From positions 186,001 to 250,000 of the forward strand of contig JAEUOR010000010.1 in the NCBI GenBank assembly GCA_016790635.1: 64,000 bases of DNA, written 5' to 3'. Position 1 is the first letter of the stretch. The number at the start of each line of letters is the position of its first letter. The translations under genes and the position numbers were made by a program. Positions 53,431-62,044 of the stretch are shown piece after piece. Source of the DNA: Burkholderiales bacterium. Its GTDB lineage: Bacteria > Pseudomonadota > Gammaproteobacteria > Burkholderiales > JAEUOS01. The notes under the pieces are model-generated. The model saw only the letters and a list, made by a program, of their open reading frames with translations. It was not told where the DNA came from and ran no database searches.

Positions 53431-55484
53431 ATAGCGACGGCCCGGACCTGGGCAGGCTCTTTGCCGCCGACGGGCCGCTCGCGTCGGCGATCCCGTCGTA
53501 TCGGCATCGCGCCCAGCAGGTCGAGATGGCCGAGGAGATCCTGGCGGCGATCCGCGCCGAGGGCGTGGCCGTGCTCGAGGCAGGGACGGGCACCGGCAAG
53601 ACCGTCGCCTATCTGGTGCCGGCGCTTCTGGCCGGCGGCAAGGTGATCATTTCGACCGGCACCAAGACGCTGCAGGACCAGCTCTTCCATCGCGACATTC
53701 CCGCGGTGCGCGCCGCGCTCAAGGCGCCGGTGAGCGTGGCGCTCCTCAAGGGGCGGGCCAACTATGTGTGCCACCACCACCTGGAACGCACCCTCGCCGC
53801 GGGCAGGCTGCCCTCGCGCGAGGACGCGCGCCTCCTGCACCTGATCGCGCGCGGCCATGCGGCGACGGCCTCGGGAGATCGTGCCGAATTCGCGCAGGTC
53901 CCGGAAAGCGCCGCGGTTTGGTCGCACGTCACCTCGACGCGCGAAAACTGTCTGGGCCAGAACTGCGCGCACTACAAGGACTGCTACGTGATGGCGGCGC
54001 GCCGCGACGCCTTCGAGGCCGATCTGGTGGTCGTCAACCACCATCTGTTTTTCGCCGACGTCATGCTCAAGGATGAAGGCATGGCCGAGCTCCTGCCACG
54101 CTGCAACACCGTGATCATGGACGAGGCGCACCAGCTGCCGGAGACGGCGCGACTCTTCTTCGGGCGCACCACCACCAGCGGGCAGCTGATGGACCTGGCG
54201 CGCGACGTGCTCGCCGAGGCGATGGGCGCGGCGCGCGAAGCCGCCGACTGGCCGTCCCTGACCCGCGCGCTGGAAACCGCGGTGCGCGACGCACGCCTGG
54301 CGTTGGGCGAAGGGCAGCAGCGTTCCGCCTTCCTGCGCCTGCGCTCGCGTGAAGCCCTGGCCGATGCGCTGGCGGGCGTCGAGCATAGGCTCGGCGTGCT
54401 CGCAGCCGCGCTGGCGGCGCAGGCCGAGCGCGCCGAAGGCATTGCCGCGGTCTGGCAGCGGACCCTGGCGGTGGCCGAAGAGCTGCGTGGCTGGATGGAG
54501 GCATCCGACGATCCGCCGCAGGCCGATCCGATCGCGACCGGTGAGAAAAAACCGGCCCACGCGGCAGGCGCGGAGAATTCCTCTCCCGCGGCGACCCCCG
54601 CAGGGGCGGCAGTGCGCTGGGTCGAGAGCTTCGGCCCCGGCTTCCAGTTGCATGTGACGCCGCTATCGGTGGCGCCGCTCTTCCGCGCCCAGATCGAGGC
54701 CGATCGGCGCGCCTGGGTCTTCACTTCCGCGACGCTCGCGGTAAAGGACGACTTTTCGCTTTACCTGGGCGAACTCGGGCTGGATGCACTGGCGGGTGCG
54801 CGGGCGCGCGTCTGGCCCAGCCCCTTCAACTACGAGCAGCAGGCGCTCCTGTACGTGCCGGCCGACATGCCCGAGGCGCTGGCGCCGGAATTCACCGAGC
54901 GCGTCGTCGAGGTGGCCTTGCCCTTGATCGAGGCTGGCGGCGGCGGTGCGTTCCTTCTCTTCACTACCCTGCGCGCCATGCGCCGTGCGCATGAACTGCT
55001 CGCCGAGCGCATGCCGCGTCTTGGCCTCGACCTGCCGCTGCTCCTGCAGGGCGAAGGCTCGCGCAGCGAACTGCTGGAACGGTTTCGCAAGCTCGGCAAT
55101 GCGGTGCTGGTCGCCAGCCAGTCGTTCTGGGAAGGCGTCGATGTACGTGGCGAGGCGCTCAAGCTGGTCGTCATCGACAAGCTGCCGTTCGCGCCGCCCG
55201 ACGACCCGGTGCTGGCGGCACGCATCGACGCCATGCGCGCTTCCGGGCGCAATCCCTTCATGGAGTATCAGGTCCCGCATGCCGCGATCGCGCTCAAGCA
55301 GGGAGCAGGGCGGCTGATCCGCGACGAGACCGACCGCGGAGTTCTGGTCATTTGCGATACGCGCATCACCGACAAGCCCTACGGCCGGCGCCTGTGGCAG
55401 GCGTTGCCACCGATGCGCCGCACGCGCGACGCCGGCACCGCGCGCGAATTCCTGGCGCAGCCGGCGCTTGCTCTAGAATCCTGA
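53427..55484 (+). CDS. DinG/YoaA-type ATP-dependent DNA helicase
   Basis: The 685-residue superfamily 2, XPD-like helicase has Walker A AGTGTGKT (52-59) and DEAH (232-235). The four iron-sulfur cysteines are Cys115, Cys175, Cys180 and Cys186. Helicase C motifs follow (SQSFWEGVDVRGEAL; QGAGRLIRDETDRG). It unwinds DNA 5'-3' in repair or replication restart; YoaA is the closer guess. GTG 53427 overlaps the Bug stop (GTGA). The frame is open far upstream, but only over the Bug gene. Residues about 365-395 are a low-complexity insert. Confidence 0.93.
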   Translation: MNSDGPDLGRLFAADGPLASAIPSYRHRAQQVEMAEEILAAIRAEGVAVLEAGTGTGKTVAYLVPALLAGGKVIISTGTKTLQDQLFHRDIPAVRAALKAPVSVALLKGRANYVCHHHLERTLAAGRLPSREDARLLHLIARGHAATASGDRAEFAQVPESAAVWSHVTSTRENCLGQNCAHYKDCYVMAARRDAFEADLVVVNHHLFFADVMLKDEGMAELLPRCNTVIMDEAHQLPETARLFFGRTTTSGQLMDLARDVLAEAMGAAREAADWPSLTRALETAVRDARLALGEGQQRSAFLRLRSREALADALAGVEHRLGVLAAALAAQAERAEGIAAVWQRTLAVAEELRGWMEASDDPPQADPIATGEKKPAHAAGAENSSPAATPAGAAVRWVESFGPGFQLHVTPLSVAPLFRAQIEADRRAWVFTSATLAVKDDFSLYLGELGLDALAGARARVWPSPFNYEQQALLYVPADMPEALAPEFTERVVEVALPLIEAGGGGAFLLFTTLRAMRRAHELLAERMPRLGLDLPLLLQGEGSRSELLERFRKLGNAVLVASQSFWEGVDVRGEALKLVVIDKLPFAPPDDPVLAARIDAMRASGRNPFMEYQVPHAAIALKQGAGRLIRDETDRGVLVICDTRITDKPYGRRLWQALPPMRRTRDAGTAREFLAQPALALES

Positions 55485-55520
55485 GCGCTTTTTTCCATCA
55501 TCTCTGCTCTTGGTAACCGC

Positions 55521-56507
55521 ATGAATATCCTGATCACCGGCGGCGCCGGATTCCTCGGGCAGCGCGTCGCGCGCGCCCTGCTGGCGCAAGGCGACTGCGT
55601 CGATGCCGACGGCCAGCGTCGCCCGATCAAGCGCATCACGCTGCTCGACGTGGCCCCGCCGGCCAAGGCGATCGAGGATTCGCGCATCCATTTTCTGCGC
55701 GGCGAGGTGACCAACCACGGCGCGGTCGCCGAGGCTCTGGGGCTGGACACTGACGGCGTGTTCCACCTGGCGGCCGTGGTCAGCGGGCAGGCGGAAGCCG
55801 ACTTCGAACTGGGCATGCGCGTCAATCTCGACGGCACGCGCCTTTTGCTGGAATCCTGCCGCAAGGCGGGCAACCGGCCACGGGTGGTCTTTGCCAGCTC
55901 GATCGCCGTCTTCGGCACGCCCCTGCCGGAGGTCCTTGACGACACGACCACGCCGACGCCGCAAGCCTCCTACGGTGCACAAAAGCTGATCGGCGAAGTG
56001 CTGGTTGCCGACTACAACCGGCGCAAGTTCATCGACGGCCGCGCGGTGCGCCTGCCGACGGTTTCGGTGCGCCCCGGCAAGCCCAACGCGGCGGCGTCCT
56101 CGTTTGCCAGCGCGGTGATCCGCGAGCCGCTCAACGGTGTCAGCTATGCCTGTCCGGTACCGCCGGAGACGCTCATGTGGATGTGTTCGCCCGCGCGTGT
56201 CGTGGCCAACCTCGTGCGCGCCTACGAATTGCCCAGCGAAGCCTTCGGCGACCTGCGTTCGCTGAGCCTGCCGGGAATTACCGTCAGCGTGGCGCAGATG
56301 GTCGATGCGCTGCGCCGGCACGGTGGCGATGCAGCCGCGGCGCGCGTGCGCTACTTCAAGGACGAACGCATCCAGGCGATCGTCAAGACCTGGGCAGCGC
56401 GGCTTTCCACGGCGCGCGCGCTGTCGATGGGATTCGAGCACGATGCGTCGATGGACGAGATCGTCCAGCAATACATTCGCGACGAGGGGATCACGGTCCC
56501 GGCCTGA
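55521..56507 (+). CDS. denD: D-erythronate dehydrogenase-like NAD-dependent epimerase
   Basis: The 328-residue extended SDR has the NAD motif GGAGFLG and the active-site YGAQK, with the serine in FASSIAVFG. It closely resembles DenD proteins that oxidise D-erythronate at C2 (RLPTVSVRPGKPN and WMCSPARVVANL are typical). The companion kinase and decarboxylase genes of that pathway are not in the window. It starts 36 bases after the helicase stop. Confidence 0.85.
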   Translation: MNILITGGAGFLGQRVARALLAQGDCVDADGQRRPIKRITLLDVAPPAKAIEDSRIHFLRGEVTNHGAVAEALGLDTDGVFHLAAVVSGQAEADFELGMRVNLDGTRLLLESCRKAGNRPRVVFASSIAVFGTPLPEVLDDTTTPTPQASYGAQKLIGEVLVADYNRRKFIDGRAVRLPTVSVRPGKPNAAASSFASAVIREPLNGVSYACPVPPETLMWMCSPARVVANLVRAYELPSEAFGDLRSLSLPGITVSVAQMVDALRRHGGDAAAARVRYFKDERIQAIVKTWAARLSTARALSMGFEHDASMDEIVQQYIRDEGITVPA

Positions 56508-56560
56508 ACTGCCGCGCTGTCAGGCGCGCGCGGGGCGGTCCGCGCCGGCCGGCCTGCCGG

Positions 56561-57388
56561 TTACCAGAGCTTCCACCAGGGTTCGGTGTTCTTCGGACCG
56601 TTGTTGCGCACGATTTCGCTGTTCGGGAAGTTGAGGTCGAGCACGCGTTTGGCCGAATCGCGCAGGTCGTTCATGCCCATCGCTTCATAGGCCTTGAACA
56701 TGACGAACAGCGCCTCCTCGTTGGCCGGCGTATTCGGGTAGTTCTGGATCAGGAACTGCGCCCGGTTGGCAGCGGCGACGAAGGCCCCGCGCCGCATGTA
56801 GTAGCGAGCGACATGGATCTCGTACTGGGCCAGCGCGTTGACCAGGTAGCGCAGCCTTAGGCGCGCGTCTTCCGAATACTTGCTGTCGGGAAAGCGGGTG
56901 ACCAGGTTCTTGAAGGTGTCGAAGGATTCGCGTGCGCCGCGGTTGTCGCGCTCGGTCTGGTCCTGGCGCGTGAACTTGCCCATGAAGCCCAGGTCTTCAT
57001 TGAAGTAGATCAGCCCGCGCAGGTACAGCACGTAGTCCAGGTGCTCGTGATTCGGATAGAGCTTGATGAAGCGGTCGCACGCCGCCACTGCCGAGGCCAG
57101 GTCGTTGTTCTTCCAGTACGAATAGGCGATGTCCAGCTGGGCCTGCTGCGCGAAGCGGCCGAACGGGTATTTGGACTCGAGCGCCTCGAGGAGCTTGATG
57201 GCACGCTCCCAGCTGCCGGAGCGCATTTCCTCGCGTGCGTCGGTATAGATCTTCTGCGCAGACCAGCCGGCCGTCTCGTCCCTGACCTCCGGGGACGAAC
57301 AGGCCGCGACCAGGAGCGCAGCCACCACCGTCGCGATGCGCACCCGCAGGCGCAGGGCACGCTGCCTTGGGCTAGGATTCGAACTCAT
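56561..57388 (-). CDS. bamD: Outer membrane assembly lipoprotein BamD
   Basis: The 275-residue lipoprotein (lipobox LVAAC near residue 30) has tetratricopeptide-like repeats. Examples are YTDAREEMRSGSWERAIKLL and QLDIAYSYWKNNDLASAV, with VLYLRGLIYFNED later. It works with BamA to insert beta-barrel proteins. It is divergent from rluD with overlapping start codons (CATG at 57386-57389), so the two promoters must lie inside the opposite gene or the starts are later than assigned. Confidence 0.95.
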   Translation of the reverse strand: MSSNPSPRQRALRLRVRIATVVAALLVAACSSPEVRDETAGWSAQKIYTDAREEMRSGSWERAIKLLEALESKYPFGRFAQQAQLDIAYSYWKNNDLASAVAACDRFIKLYPNHEHLDYVLYLRGLIYFNEDLGFMGKFTRQDQTERDNRGARESFDTFKNLVTRFPDSKYSEDARLRLRYLVNALAQYEIHVARYYMRRGAFVAAANRAQFLIQNYPNTPANEEALFVMFKAYEAMGMNDLRDSAKRVLDLNFPNSEIVRNNGPKNTEPWWKLW

Positions 57389-58361
57389 GGAAACACCCTC
57401 TGTGCCGGAGGATGCGAATTATAGCGGCGCGACCCCGGCTTCGACCTCGCTTCCGGTCCCCATGACCGCGGCGGGAGCGCGCCTGGATGCATGGCTTGCC
57501 GAGCGGCTGCCGGCGATTTCACGCAATCGCCTGAAGGCATGGATCGAGGGCGGACACGTCCAGGTCGACGCGGTCGCGGGAATGCCGGCGCGCCGCTTGC
57601 GAGGTGGCGAGACGGTCACGCTGCAACCGCAACCTGCCGCGGATGCGCGCGCCTACGCGCCCGAGGCGATCGCGCTTGCGATCGTGCACGAGGACGAGGC
57701 CCTGATCGTCGTCGACAAGCCCGCGGGGCTGGTAGTGCACCCGGCGGCCGGCAACTGGGACGGCACGCTCCTGAACGCGCTCCTGCATCACGCACCGCTG
57801 CTGGAAGGGGTGCCGCGCGCCGGCATCGTGCACCGGCTCGATCGCGACACCAGCGGCCTCATGGTGGTGGCCAAGACGCTGGCTGCCCATACGGCGTTGA
57901 CGCGCCAGTTGGCCGCGCGCAGCGTGCGCCGCGAGTACGAGGCGCTGGTGGCCGGCAGGGTGGCCAAGGCAGGCATCGTCGCGGCGGCGCTGGGGCGCGA
58001 TCCGCGGCAACGCACGCGCATCGCGGTGCGGCCGGAAAACGACAGCGGAGCACGCCCGGCGGTGACCCACTTTCGTGCCCTGCGCCACTACCTGCGCGAC
58101 AGCGTCGAGGCCACGCTCGTCGAATGCCGCCTGGAGACCGGCCGCACCCACCAGATTCGCGTCCACATGCAGCACCTGGGGCATCCGGTGGTGGGCGACC
58201 AGACCTATGGACGGGCGCCATGGAAGGCCTGGCTGCCGCGCCAGGCGCTGCATGCGCGCCGCCTCGCGCTGACCCATCCGGAGAGCGGGCGCCTGGTCGA
58301 GTGGAGTTCGCCGATGCCGGCCGACATCAAGGGCCTCATCGCCTCGCTGGAGCGTCTGTGA
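57387..58361 (+). CDS. rluD: 23S rRNA pseudouridine synthase RluD
   Basis: The 324-residue enzyme has an N-terminal S4 RNA-binding domain (RLDAWLAERLPAISRNRLKA) and the RluA-family catalytic motif HRLDRDTSG, plus RLETGRTHQIRVHM. It makes pseudouridines in helix 69 of 23S rRNA. ATG 57387 has AGGA nearby, but the first 25 residues are weakly conserved-looking and ATG 57462 is possible. pgeF overlaps its stop by four bases. Confidence 0.93.
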   Translation: METPSVPEDANYSGATPASTSLPVPMTAAGARLDAWLAERLPAISRNRLKAWIEGGHVQVDAVAGMPARRLRGGETVTLQPQPAADARAYAPEAIALAIVHEDEALIVVDKPAGLVVHPAAGNWDGTLLNALLHHAPLLEGVPRAGIVHRLDRDTSGLMVVAKTLAAHTALTRQLAARSVRREYEALVAGRVAKAGIVAAALGRDPRQRTRIAVRPENDSGARPAVTHFRALRHYLRDSVEATLVECRLETGRTHQIRVHMQHLGHPVVGDQTYGRAPWKAWLPRQALHARRLALTHPESGRLVEWSSPMPADIKGLIASLERL

Positions 58362-59104
58362 AGGTGCCGCATCCGGACTGGATCGTCCCGGACTGGCCCG
58401 CGCCGCCCGGGGTGCGTGGCTTCGTGACGACACGCTCGGGCGGGGTCAGCACCGGGCCGTACGCGAGCATGAACCTGGGCTCGCGCTCCGGCGACCTCGC
58501 GGACCACATCGCGCGCAACCGCGCGCTGCTGCGCGAATACCTGCCGGCCGACGCGGCCTGGCTGCGCCAGGTGCACGGCGCACAGGTCGTCGTGGCGCGA
58601 CCCGAGGGTGGCGAGGCCGAAGCGGACGCGTCGGTGGCACACGGCCCCGGCGCGGTCTGCGCCGTGCTGGTGGCCGACTGCATGCCGGTGTTCCTGGCTG
58701 ATCGCGACGGCGGCGTGGTCGGGCTGGCCCACGCGGGATGGCGCGGACTTTCGGGCGGCGTCATCGAGGCGACGGTGCGCGCCATGGGGACGGACCCCGC
58801 GCGCCTCATGGCCTGGCTGGGACCGGCGATCGGCCCCAGCCAGTTTGAAGTGGGCAATGATGTGCGTGACGCGTTCGTGGCGCGCGACGTGGCGGCCGGC
58901 GCGGCGTTCCGGCCCTATCCGCAGCGCCCGGGAAAATGGCTGGCCGACCTGGGACAGCTTGCTCGGCAGCGCCTGGCCGCCATCGGCGTGCCCGCGGTCG
59001 GCGGCGGCGGCATGTGCACGGTCGAGGACGCGCGCTTTTTTTCGCATCGACGCGACCGCGGCGTGAGCGGGCGCATGGCCGCGCTGCTGTGGATCGACGC
59101 GTGA
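58358..59104 (+). CDS. pgeF: Peptidoglycan editing factor PgeF (YfiH/laccase-domain family)
   Basis: The 248-residue protein carries the YfiH signature: QVHGAQVV, the VADCMPV cysteine motif, and HAGWRG with its metal-binding His. C-terminal CTVEDARFFSHRRDRGVSGR completes the site. It removes mis-incorporated amino acids (L-Ser in place of L-Ala) from muropeptide precursors. GTG 58358 overlaps the rluD stop (GTGA), and the next gene's GTG overlaps its own stop, so the three are translationally linked. Confidence 0.92.
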   Translation: MKVPHPDWIVPDWPAPPGVRGFVTTRSGGVSTGPYASMNLGSRSGDLADHIARNRALLREYLPADAAWLRQVHGAQVVVARPEGGEAEADASVAHGPGAVCAVLVADCMPVFLADRDGGVVGLAHAGWRGLSGGVIEATVRAMGTDPARLMAWLGPAIGPSQFEVGNDVRDAFVARDVAAGAAFRPYPQRPGKWLADLGQLARQRLAAIGVPAVGGGGMCTVEDARFFSHRRDRGVSGRMAALLWIDA

Positions 59105-60507
59105 CGAATGCACTGCACGGCGCAGTCGCAGCACTGGCTGCCGACTTAGGCGGGATCAGCCACGATGCCGACCCGCAACGACTGGCGGTGGCGAGTCGCG
59201 ACTATTACTGGTTCTCGCCCATCCTGGCTGCCGAACTCGACGGCTTGACCGCCGAACTCATCGTGACGCCGCGCGACCAGGACGAGGCACTCAAGACACT
59301 TGCCCTGTGCGCACGCCACCGCGTGCCGATCACGGCGCGCGGCTGCGGCACCGGCACGTTCGGCCAGGCGGTGCCTCTGGCCGGCGGGGTGATCCTCGAC
59401 ACCACCGCGCTGGATCGGCTCGTGTGGGTCGGCGGCGCGGGGCGCGGGGCGGCAGTGCGCGCCGAGGCCGGCATGCCCCTGGATCGTCTCGACGAAGAAT
59501 TGCGCCAGAGCGGTCGCGAACTGCGCATGCATCCGTCCACCAAGCGCGGCGCGACGCTCGGCGGCTTCATCGCCGGCGGGCACGCCGGGGTCGGTTCGGT
59601 GCAGTGGGGCATCCTGCGCGACCGCGGCAACATCCTCGGCCTCAAGCTCGCCACCGTCGAAGAGACCCCGCGCATACTGGAGATCCGCGGCAACGACCTG
59701 CCGACCGTGCACCACGCCTATGGGGTCAACGGCCTGATCCTCGAGGTCGAAATGCCGCTGGCGGCGGCCTTGCCGTGGCGTGACGTGATCGTGACCTTCG
59801 CCGATTTCATGGACGCAGCGCGCTTCGGCTGGGCCCTGGCAAGTGCCGACGGCATCGCCAAGAAACTGGTCGCGCCGATCGCGGCGCCCCTGGCGCGGCA
59901 CTTCCACGAACTGACCAGCGCCATCGGCGGCGCGCACGCGGTGCTGGCGATGGTGGCCGAGGAGGGCGGCGAGGCGCTGCGTGCGCTGGCGGACGAACAT
60001 GGCGGGCGCCTGGTGTTCGACCATGCCGAAGGCGGCTTCCGCGACCGGCCGCTGTACGAATACACCTGGGGCCACACCACGCTGGCGGTCAAGAACGATG
60101 TTCCGGAGGCCACCTACCTGATCTGCATCTTCCGCGGCGCCGACCCCCTGGAGCAGGTGCGTGCGGTACACCAGCAGTTCGGCGCGGAAGCGCCGCTCCA
60201 CCTGGAATACAAGCGCATCAACGGCGAACTGGCCGTCGAGGGCGTGCCGGTGATCCGCTATACCGGGCCGGAGCAGATCGAACGACTGACCCAGGGCTTC
60301 GAGTCCCTTGGCGTCAAGGTAGCCAATCCGCACACGTATTTCCTGCAGAACGGCGGCATGCACAAGATCGACGCCGCGCAGATCGCCTTCAAGCGCGCTG
60401 CCGACCCTTACGGCCTCATGAACCCCGGCAAGATCGCAGGCGTGGACGAGGTCGCCGGCGCGCCGGGCGGTGCGGGCCATCTGCGCGCCAGCGGCTGGGC
60501 CTATTGA
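59101..60507 (+). CDS. FAD-binding oxidase, VAO/GlcD type, first of a tandem pair
   Basis: The 468-residue flavoprotein has the PCMH-type FAD domain (RGCGTGTFGQAVPLAGGVIL; TLGGFIAGGHAGVG). A substrate-binding cap and the C-terminal FAD contact DPYGLMNPGKIAG follow. It probably oxidises a hydroxy acid or phenolic. GTG 59101 overlaps the pgeF stop. The next gene encodes a clear paralogue of identical length. No electron acceptor subunit (GlcF-like) is nearby. Confidence 0.9.
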   Translation: MTNALHGAVAALAADLGGISHDADPQRLAVASRDYYWFSPILAAELDGLTAELIVTPRDQDEALKTLALCARHRVPITARGCGTGTFGQAVPLAGGVILDTTALDRLVWVGGAGRGAAVRAEAGMPLDRLDEELRQSGRELRMHPSTKRGATLGGFIAGGHAGVGSVQWGILRDRGNILGLKLATVEETPRILEIRGNDLPTVHHAYGVNGLILEVEMPLAAALPWRDVIVTFADFMDAARFGWALASADGIAKKLVAPIAAPLARHFHELTSAIGGAHAVLAMVAEEGGEALRALADEHGGRLVFDHAEGGFRDRPLYEYTWGHTTLAVKNDVPEATYLICIFRGADPLEQVRAVHQQFGAEAPLHLEYKRINGELAVEGVPVIRYTGPEQIERLTQGFESLGVKVANPHTYFLQNGGMHKIDAAQIAFKRAADPYGLMNPGKIAGVDEVAGAPGGAGHLRASGWAY

Positions 60508-60538
60508 ATGCAATTTCCGTCGTACAACGCCAATCCGC

Positions 60539-61945
60539 ATGAGCGAAGTCATCGAACGCCTGGCCGCCGAACTGGCCGACATCACCCTGGTGCGTGACCC
60601 GGCGCAGGTCACGCGCCTGTCGCGCGACTTCTACTGGTTCTCGCCGATCCTGAAAAACCTGCTCGACGACAAGCGCGCCGACCTGGCCGCCGTGCCGGCG
60701 ACGCAGGACGAGGCGGTGCGCGTGGTGGCCGCCTGCGCGCGTGCCGGCGTACCCGTCACGCCACGCGGCCTGGGCTCCGGCAACTATGGGCAGGCCGTAC
60801 CTCTGGCGGGCGGCCTGGTGCTCGACACTTCGCGCCTGGACCGTGTGCTGTGGGTGCGCCCGGGTGCGGCGCGCGCCGAGGCCGGCACACGCATGTCGCT
60901 CCTGGACGACGCGGCGCGCGCCAGCGGCTGGGAACAGCGCATGCTGCCCTCGACCTTTCGCGGGTCATCGGTCGGCGGCTTTTATTGCGGCGGCGGCGTG
61001 GGCATCGGGTCGAACAACTACGGCATGTTGAAGGACCCCGGCAACATCCTGGGCGTCAAGGCCCTGTCGATGCATGCAGAGCCGCGCATCGTCGAACTGC
61101 GCGGACGCGACGCGGTGGACATGCATCACGCTTACGGGGTCAACGGCATCGTGCTCGAAGTCGAGCTGGCACTGGCGCCGGCGCTGCCCTGGATCGAATG
61201 CATGGCGAGCTTCGCCGACTTTGACGCCGCGGTCGCCTTCGCCCAGGCGCTGGGCGAGGCGGATGGCATCGCCAAGAAAGGCATCTCGGCGCACCAGTGG
61301 CCGCTGCCGCGCAGCTACCGCCCGCTCAAGGACGTGGTCGTGGCCGGCGAGAGCGTGGTCATGACGCTGGTCGCCGCCCACAACGAAGGGGCTTTCACCG
61401 ACCTGGTGGCGGCCATGGGCGGGCGCATCACCTGGCGCAACGACCCGGCGGCCGCCGGCGCCAAGCGCCTGACGCTGCGCGAATTCATGTGGAACCACGC
61501 CACCCTGCACGCGATCCGCGAGGCCGAGGCGCAGGGCGTGGCGCCGGGCATGGCCGGCGGCATCACCTATCTGCAGCTCGGCTATCCGGCGGGGCGCAAC
61601 CTGGAACTGGTGCGCCGCATCCACGAAATTTTTGGCGACGAGATCGTGCAGCACGTCGAATTCATTCGCGTCAAGGGCGCGATGACATGCAGTGGCCTGC
61701 CGATCGTACGCTGGTCAGACGAGGCACGCCTGCGCGAAGTCATGCGCCGGCTCGAGGAGGAGGGCGTCTACATCGCCGACCCGCACACCTGGGTAGTCGA
61801 GGATGGCGGCAAGAAGTCAATCAACCCGCGCCACGTCGAACTCAAGCTCGCCATGGACCCGGCCGGGCTCATCAATCCAGGCAAGCTGCGCGCCTGGGAT
61901 GAGCGCGGTGTTGCGCAGAAGAAGAGCGTGTTCTGGGATTCCTGA
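60539..61945 (+). CDS. FAD-binding oxidase, VAO/GlcD type, second of a tandem pair
   Basis: This 468-residue paralogue of the preceding protein has RGLGSGNYGQAVPLAGGLVL in the FAD domain, SVGGFYCGGGVGIGSNN after it and DPAGLINPGKLRAWDE at the end. Both keep the same domain order and length but differ in most substrate-domain residues. That points to an old duplication, with the two either forming a heteromer or acting on consecutive intermediates. It starts 31 bases after the first. Confidence 0.9.
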   Translation: MSEVIERLAAELADITLVRDPAQVTRLSRDFYWFSPILKNLLDDKRADLAAVPATQDEAVRVVAACARAGVPVTPRGLGSGNYGQAVPLAGGLVLDTSRLDRVLWVRPGAARAEAGTRMSLLDDAARASGWEQRMLPSTFRGSSVGGFYCGGGVGIGSNNYGMLKDPGNILGVKALSMHAEPRIVELRGRDAVDMHHAYGVNGIVLEVELALAPALPWIECMASFADFDAAVAFAQALGEADGIAKKGISAHQWPLPRSYRPLKDVVVAGESVVMTLVAAHNEGAFTDLVAAMGGRITWRNDPAAAGAKRLTLREFMWNHATLHAIREAEAQGVAPGMAGGITYLQLGYPAGRNLELVRRIHEIFGDEIVQHVEFIRVKGAMTCSGLPIVRWSDEARLREVMRRLEEEGVYIADPHTWVVEDGGKKSINPRHVELKLAMDPAGLINPGKLRAWDERGVAQKKSVFWDS

Positions 61946-62044
61946 CAAAGAATTGTGCGGGACCAGACGTCAAGCCCGGGCGACTGATTCGCCATTGCCG
62001 TTAAGCGGTGTCCCTGCGGCCGGCAGGGCTCAACGCGCTTGCGC

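Noticed and set aside
52392..55484. A 1030-residue fusion before the helicase
   Set aside because: The first 345 codons overlap the Bug gene in another frame; GTG 53427 gives the normal helicase N terminus.
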